Assembly: GCA_041859375.1 (NCBI GenBank) | Contig: JBHEKP010000261.1 | Span: forward strand, 1 to 29,507 | Direction: 5' to 3' | From: JBHEKP01 sp041859375 | GTDB taxonomy: Bacteria > Hydrogenedentota > Hydrogenedentia > Hydrogenedentales > CAITNO01 | Length of the DNA stretch: 29,507 bases | Part shown: positions 25,944 through 29,507 of the stretch, piece by piece | How positions within the stretch are numbered: position 1 is the stretch's first letter | Layout of the letters: every line of letters starts with the position of its first letter | Program-made: the position numbers and the translations under genes | Notes under the pieces: model-generated | The model's input: the letters and a program-made list of their open reading frames with translations, nothing else | Database searches by the model: none | What the model was told of the DNA's origin: nothing

Positions 25944-26693
25944 CTACCTGTATGCCGAAACACTGATGCTTTCAATTCTGCCTGCCAGACGAGTGTCAGC
26001 TTCCGCCATGGCGAATGCGCCGTGCGAATGCATTCTGATATCCCTGAATCCTGCTTTCTGAATGGCATCCATATACACTTGTTTGCCGGATGCCATCGTC
26101 AACCATGCCCCCCAAATTGGGTCGTCGTAAGTTTCTTGGGGAAACTCCCCGGTTGTGACAAGGTCCGTAATGTGCATCCTGCCGCCAGGCCTCATCACCC
26201 TCAGAATCTCTTTGAACGCCGCCAGCTTGTCGGGGCAGTGATTCACGACGCAGTTACTGATAACAGCATCCACGCAGCCGTCTTCGAGCGGCAAGTGCTC
26301 TAGCTCGCCTTGTTCAAACCGGACATTGCCGTAAGCGCCGCCCCGCGCGTTCTCTCTGGCCCTCTCAACCATCTGGAGTGTTGAATCGATCCCGAGTACC
26401 TGTCCGGTTTCCCCGACCGCATTTGCCGCGAGGAAAGCGTCCAGTCCGCCTCCACATCCCACGTCCAAGACCATTTCTCCCGGTCTGAGTCCAGCCAATG
26501 CTATGGGATTGCCGCAACCCATGCCCATTATGGCATCTGCCGGCACAACCGAAAGCTCCGATTCCGAGTATCCGAGCGATATTGCCTGTTCGACCGGCTC
26601 AAGTTTTCGTCGCTCTCTTTCGTGGCACGATCCACCTTTGGCCAAGTTGGCATATTGCGACTGGAGACGGTCGTGGATGTCTTCGGATTCCAT
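25944..26693 (-). CDS. ArsM-like SAM-dependent methyltransferase lacking one arsenite-binding Cys
   Basis: This 249-residue protein is closest in pattern to arsenite S-adenosylmethyltransferases: MGMGCGNPIALAGLRPGE (56-73), SAM motif VLDVGCGGG (75-83), GELEHLPLEDGCVD, ISNCVVNHCPDK (145-156) and LRVMRPGGRMHITDLV. ArsM proteins use conserved cysteines in the GCGNP, SNCV and GCI.GA segments. The first two are here (Cys60, Cys148), but the third segment reads IWGAWLTM (193-200) with no Cys. An extra Cys153 follows Cys148, and Cys23 lies in the N-terminus. Arsenite may therefore be bound differently, or the substrate may be another small molecule. I chose the ATG at 26693 because GGAG lies 9 bases upstream; the ATG at 26720 has none. 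It is the first gene of a two-gene operon with the ICL/PEP-mutase family gene. Confidence 0.82.
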   Translation of the reverse strand: MESEDIHDRLQSQYANLAKGGSCHERERRKLEPVEQAISLGYSESELSVVPADAIMGMGCGNPIALAGLRPGEMVLDVGCGGGLDAFLAANAVGETGQVLGIDSTLQMVERARENARGGAYGNVRFEQGELEHLPLEDGCVDAVISNCVVNHCPDKLAAFKEILRVMRPGGRMHITDLVTTGEFPQETYDDPIWGAWLTMASGKQVYMDAIQKAGFRDIRMHSHGAFAMAEADTRLAGRIESISVSAYR

Positions 26694-27157
26694 CGTATGT
26701 TTCTCCGAGGAATTCAGCATATCGTAACCCAGCCAGATTATCCAAGGATGAGCCGTTCTTTCTTTGTCCCATCTGTGTCACAATACATCTGAATATGTTA
26801 TACCGATGCCTTGGATCCATCAAGGCTCAAAAACCGCGGCGCTGATCGAGACGGCCCAGGAAACTACGGAGTATGACAGGCGACTTTTTCAAGACAGAGA
26901 AGCTATTTCGCCGTATGTTGAGGTTACTGGCGCCACGCTGACCGACCACCTTATTGAACAAGGCTAGACCCGCTACTTAAGCATTACCGCTTCGACTTGT
27001 CCTCGCCGTCAAAAAGCCGTGCACGGCTCACCGAGCGCCTCAGAAGATCTATCTCGGAACTCCTTTTCTCCGATGCAGATAGCTGTGACAGATTCTGACT
27101 CGTTCAAAATGAGTCGCATGGTTGAGAATTGACCCGAATTCCTATAGTCTTCTGGCG
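26694..27157. other. Sparse intergenic region with no convincing gene
   Basis: This stretch of about 460 bases separates the methyltransferase operon (-) from the PD-(D/E)XK-like gene (+). A 67-codon plus-strand frame (26764-26967) has no ribosome site and no family features. A 39-codon minus-strand frame ending at 26984 (ASEKRSSEIDLLRRSVSR near its middle) reads like the tail of a protein but has a stop just upstream at 27104-27106, so it may be a gene remnant. TTGAGA (27122-27127) and TATAGT (27143-27148), 15 bases apart, could be a promoter for the gene at 27158, although the spacing is short. Confidence 0.5.
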
Positions 27158-27685
27158 ATGACCCGAAACCACTACATCAACATGGAAACCGTGGTCCGCG
27201 ACTTCTTCCAAGAGCGCGGGATATTGGTCGTTATTGAGCCGAGGGGCGCCAGAGGGCCGGATTTGGAAAGCGTTTCCGAGCCCAAGATGGTCGGTGAGAT
27301 TAAGGCCCAAAGCGAAGTGGTCCGCGACCTGCGCGGGTACTGGGGACAGTGGAACTCCAACGAACGTTTCGGCGGCAAGACCCGCGAATACAAATTGCGT
27401 TCCGAATTTCCAGATGACGTTGAAGCTCTGGACCGAGCCGCGAAGGGTTGGATTGCCGTCATCTACGGGCAACTTCGGAATTACCGCCGGGTGGCTGGAC
27501 TGCCGACAGGGTGGTTGGTTGTTGAGGGCATTTCAGCGTCCAGCGATTCAATGAAGCAAGCCGTTGACTATCTGGCAGCCAACGGCAAGGTTGCCCTGGA
27601 ATCTTGGGGGGAGACGGAGGGTATTGGGTTTTTGGAGATACGGTTCCTGCAATCTATGGATTTGCCTCGCGGGACAACAGAGTAG
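27158..27685 (+). CDS. Small protein with PD-(D/E)XK-nuclease-like motif
   Basis: I do not recognise this 175-residue protein by family, but residues 25-49 carry a plausible PD-(D/E)XK nuclease signature: an upstream Glu in METVVRDFF (Glu10), RGPDLESV with Pro34-Asp35, then about a dozen residues later VGEIKAQ with Glu47-Ile-Lys49. The hydrophobic pattern before GEIKA and the later strand WIAVIYGQL also fit the fold. This core occurs in restriction enzymes, repair nucleases and Holliday-junction resolvases. The C-terminal half contains GLPTGWLVVEGI and GFLEIRFLQ strands. The ATG at 27158 has no clear ribosome site; a TTG at 27122 would add 12 residues. It stands alone in the A/T-richer accessory region, with no methyltransferase beside it, so calling it a restriction enzyme would go too far. 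Confidence 0.65.
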   Translation: MTRNHYINMETVVRDFFQERGILVVIEPRGARGPDLESVSEPKMVGEIKAQSEVVRDLRGYWGQWNSNERFGGKTREYKLRSEFPDDVEALDRAAKGWIAVIYGQLRNYRRVAGLPTGWLVVEGISASSDSMKQAVDYLAANGKVALESWGETEGIGFLEIRFLQSMDLPRGTTE

Positions 27686-27987
27686 CAGGCAGACACATGC
27701 CGACCGTTAAGTTTCATCCCAATTAACCCGAAATGAATTCTGCGGGACATGCAAGAACAAGGCCCAGAAGAAATAAAACAGAGAACACGCCTGTGCGCAT
27801 ATTACTGAGGAATTCAGGATTCTTACACCCGATAGCTGCGAGGCAATGGATGGCGCGAATCCAGAGTTCCGGCTCGTCCTGGTATTGACCGTGGGTATCA
27901 ATCTGCGGACCTCGACGCGTTTTTTCGGCCCGCCCGCCTCCCCCCAGGGGAAGGGAGAGGGGGGGAGAGGGAAACCCCAAGGAGCCC
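27686..27987. other. Intergenic region without a supported gene
   Basis: Between the nuclease-like gene and the promoter of the VDE-like gene I see no plausible coding sequence. A 25-codon minus-strand frame (27723-27800) encodes a hydrophobic peptide ending LVLACPAEFISG, like a stray lipoprotein signal, but no mature part follows. A G-rich purine tract (about 27949-27972) follows a C-rich one. Confidence 0.5.
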
Positions 27988-28016
27988 TTGACAACCCACA
28001 TAAACACCTACATAAT
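27988..28016 (+). promoter_or_regulatory. Strong sigma-70 promoter for the VDE-like lipoprotein gene
   Basis: A perfect TTGACA (27988-27993), a 17-bp spacer and CATAAT (28011-28016, five of six) predict a transcript starting near 28023, giving a leader of about 75 bases. This is one of the best promoter matches in the window. Confidence 0.65.
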
Positions 28017-28098
28017 GAGCCCGTCAGGTGCTTCACTTTCGGACCACCACCCGAGCACTTTTTTGACCGCCGCGGACATTGGGAATGATGAAAAACTG

Positions 28099-29088
28099 AT
28101 GAACAGAACAGCGCTTTCTATTTTCGTCCTTCTCATTCTGGCAATGCTTCCTGGTTGCCATAACCTGTTTCTCGCCGGCAGCGTTGCGTTCGCGGACCTC
28201 GAAGTGTTGGGGTGTGGGGTGACGGAGTGCACGAAACAAATGTTTCTTTGTGTGTTGGATCCTGACTGCCGTGAAGCACTCGAATGCAATGCCGCATGCA
28301 GTGCAGAGGGGGGGCGGGCCGAGCAACAAGCCTGCAACCTGGTCTGTCAACTCACTCAAGGCGGAAACAGCGAAAGGTACGGCGCCCTGGTTCAATGCTT
28401 CGCCGAAAACGGTTGTTTGCCCGCCTTGCCGGAGGGGACGGATGGCCGGTGTTTGGTTACCAGCGAGAACATTGATAAAGTGCATGTTCTTGAGAGCCTT
28501 GAGGAGCTCGAGGGAACATGGTTGGAGGTGCGGGGCCGTAATTGTGGTGTTCCCGGGTCCGGCTGGGAGGGCGGCTACGATGCCCTTCCCTGCAGGGCGA
28601 GTTCCTGGGTCTTTAATGCGGGGCAGTGGTGGTATCACACGTCCTTCTGCGCCCCCGCGGAAGATGGGCAATGCGGCGAAGAGGGCCCCGTTCACTTGAT
28701 TGCGGAACCCAGGAGGAGCGATGTAACACCGGGCTTGATTGATGTTGTCTACACCAACCCGCCCCTTAAACCTCAGGAAGAACGCTGGTACATCCTCTCC
28801 AAACCCCATCCGGATTGGATCATGTACAACTATTGCGGATCAACGCCCGCCGGCGAGTACGCCGGGGTGAATGTCATGACCCGCGCACCCGAAGCGTCTG
28901 ATTCCGCGATGCCGCCCGAAGTGGATGCTGCTTTTCGACAAGCCGCCGCAGACTTCAATTTCTTCTATGATGACATGTGTGTCACGGATCAGAGCCAATG
29001 CCCTCCCGTAACGGCGGAAGAGGATGTGCAGGACTGGGTCGATTGTCCGCAGCGGTCCAAAAGTGCGCGGGTGGCGGCCCAAAAGTGA
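28099..29088 (+). CDS. Violaxanthin de-epoxidase (VDE)-like lipoprotein
   Basis: This 329-residue protein begins with a lipoprotein signal (LAMLPGC, Cys20). The mature part follows the plan of plant VDE from end to end. A Cys-rich domain (39-118) has cysteines at 39, 44, 51, 57, 63, 67, 79, 83, 100 and 106; the spacings x4, x6, x5, x5, x3, then x3 match the plant enzyme as I recall it. A lipocalin-like core follows, with LEELEGTWLEV (133-143), YDALPC (160-165, aligning with plant FDAFDC, including the first Asp), RWYILS (229-234, plant DWYILSS) and YAGVNVMTRAP (254-264, plant YGGxxxYTRS). A C-terminal segment with PPEVDAAFRQAAADFNFFY and a terminal Cys pair aligns with the plant I-PELEKAAKSIGRDF region. 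Plant VDE reduces violaxanthin in the thylakoid lumen using ascorbate. No carotenoid genes are visible here, so the substrate is unknown. The ribosome site is weak (GGGA, 14 bases upstream). Confidence 0.82.
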   Translation: MNRTALSIFVLLILAMLPGCHNLFLAGSVAFADLEVLGCGVTECTKQMFLCVLDPDCREALECNAACSAEGGRAEQQACNLVCQLTQGGNSERYGALVQCFAENGCLPALPEGTDGRCLVTSENIDKVHVLESLEELEGTWLEVRGRNCGVPGSGWEGGYDALPCRASSWVFNAGQWWYHTSFCAPAEDGQCGEEGPVHLIAEPRRSDVTPGLIDVVYTNPPLKPQEERWYILSKPHPDWIMYNYCGSTPAGEYAGVNVMTRAPEASDSAMPPEVDAAFRQAAADFNFFYDDMCVTDQSQCPPVTAEEDVQDWVDCPQRSKSARVAAQK

Positions 29089-29185
29089 AGCACCCGGTGT
29101 TTAGACGGGACCGAGAGTTCTAGTTTCGTTGGGGGCACAGAGGAGAAGAGTCGTTGTAGGCGGTTGAAAAATGCGGGCGAAAAAA

Positions 29186-29245
29186 TGGCGTCTGCAAGGG
29201 GATTTGAACCCCTGTCGCCGCCGTGAAAGGGAGGTGTCCCGGGCC
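29186..29245 (-). pseudogene. tRNA-Glu (anticodon TTC) 3' remnant
   Basis: Read on the minus strand, this stretch carries the anticodon arm (loop CTTTCAC, anticodon TTC for Glu), a 4-base variable region, a perfect T-arm (AGGGG, loop TTCAAAT, CCCCT), the 3' acceptor strand TGCAGAC, a discriminator base and an encoded CCA. The anticodon stem has one T-C mismatch. The 5' half does not fit: no GTCTGCA acceptor strand lies at the right distance, the candidate 5' strand GTGCGGA mispairs at three positions, and the D-stem cannot form. Similarity to ordinary tRNA-Glu therefore starts in the D-loop (GGCCCGGGACACC) and runs to the 3' end. A tRNA 3' half of this kind is what tyrosine-recombinase integration leaves behind. 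A divergent functional tRNA is less likely. Confidence 0.65.
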
Positions 29246-29312
29246 AGGAACCCTTGATCCGCACAAACACACAGAAGATAATGAGCGCGGCAGCATCCAA
29301 TGGAGAATGCAA

Positions 29313-29507
29313 ATGACCTTGTTTTCAAAGAAGCGCGCAATGTTCAAATGCAAAACCGCCAGGCGTTCATTGCCGTTGCTGATGCTCCTTGTCGTGGCCG
29401 GGGGCTGTCCTTTAACGGGCACGGGCGTGGCCGCCGATGCGCCGTATCAGGTCCCTGTGAGCTCCGAAAGCCTGCTTGCGGCTGACGACGTCGGCGCGGC
29501 GGAAATC
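29313..29507 (+). CDS. Lipoprotein of unknown family, N-terminal part (gene runs off the window end)
   Basis: The frame opens with ATG at 29313 and stays open for 65 codons to the last base. Residues 1-20 are unusually basic (LFSKKRAMFKCKTARR). A hydrophobic stretch follows, then the lipobox VAGGC, with Cys as the likely first mature residue (Cys32), then PLTGTGVAADAPYQV. GGAGA lies 7 bases upstream of the ATG; a second ATG at 29340 (MFKCK) is an alternative start with a more typical signal length. High GC returns here, in contrast to the preceding 4 kb. Too little is visible to assign a function. Confidence 0.7.
   Translation, partial: MTLFSKKRAMFKCKTARRSLPLLMLLVVAGGCPLTGTGVAADAPYQVPVSSESLLAADDVGAAEI

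Noticed and set aside
26764..26967. 67-codon plus-strand frame in the gap after the ArsM-like operon
   Set aside because: No ribosome site, no promoter and no recognisable motif; most likely chance.
26984..27103. 39-codon minus-strand frame resembling the end of a protein
   Set aside because: It has no start codon and is closed upstream by a stop at 27104-27106. It may be a remnant but is too short to call.
27723..27800. 25-codon minus-strand peptide resembling a lipoprotein signal
   Set aside because: No mature protein follows the hydrophobic stretch, so it is not a credible gene.

Overview
The window looks like chromosome from a high-GC, Gram-negative-type bacterium. The visible signs are several lipobox lipoproteins, a LABN-domain membrane protein linked to lipid A families, GT39-type membrane glycosyltransferases, a PilT-type motor ATPase, and a DUF1559-type pseudopilin with an H-Xn-DG tail. 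The pseudopilin, the GH172/DUF2961 protein and the unknown secreted proteins suggest a planctomycete, lentisphaeral or Hydrogenedentota-like lineage. That placement is inference; the window has no rRNA or other marker to confirm it.

Layout. 1-431: start of a GH172/DUF2961 lipoprotein (-). 619-2437: a compact restriction-modification pair, a C5 cytosine methyltransferase overlapping a GIY-YIG nuclease. 2482-4230: an N-acetylmuramoyl-L-alanine amidase (-). 4452-12689: a co-directional surface-glycosylation block with a tandem LABN membrane protein, a Pro-rich exported protein and three GT39/ArnT-like membrane glycosyltransferases, two of which carry extra C-terminal modules. 12693-13742: DAHP synthase (-). 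13935-14885: DUF1559 pseudopilin (-). 15152-16975: threonyl-tRNA synthetase without a TGS domain. 17046-18539: PilT-like ATPase with a long N-terminal extension (-). 18849-20091: two paralogous small lipoproteins, each with its own promoter and terminator. 20155-23138: NADP-type isocitrate dehydrogenase and phosphoglycerate dehydrogenase (-). 23539-24960: a secreted protein of unknown family.

From about 25 kb the character changes. Base composition is visibly richer in A/T, coding is sparser, and the genes are accessory. They are an ICL/PEP-mutase superfamily enzyme paired with an ArsM-like methyltransferase, a small protein with a PD-(D/E)XK-like motif, a lipoprotein whose whole mature region resembles plant violaxanthin de-epoxidase (VDE), and a tRNA-Glu 3' remnant that could be an attachment-site scar. 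The window ends in the start of another lipoprotein gene.

The best candidate for something undescribed is the VDE-like lipoprotein at 28099-29088. It keeps the Cys-rich N-terminal domain, the lipocalin-like core and the C-terminal helical and Cys segment of the plant enzyme, and it has a strong promoter of its own. Other points of interest are the GIY-YIG R-M pair, a promoter architecture (TTTCnn-17-TATCnT) shared by three genes, the ArsM-like methyltransferase that has lost one conserved cysteine, and the fused domains on the glycosyltransferases.
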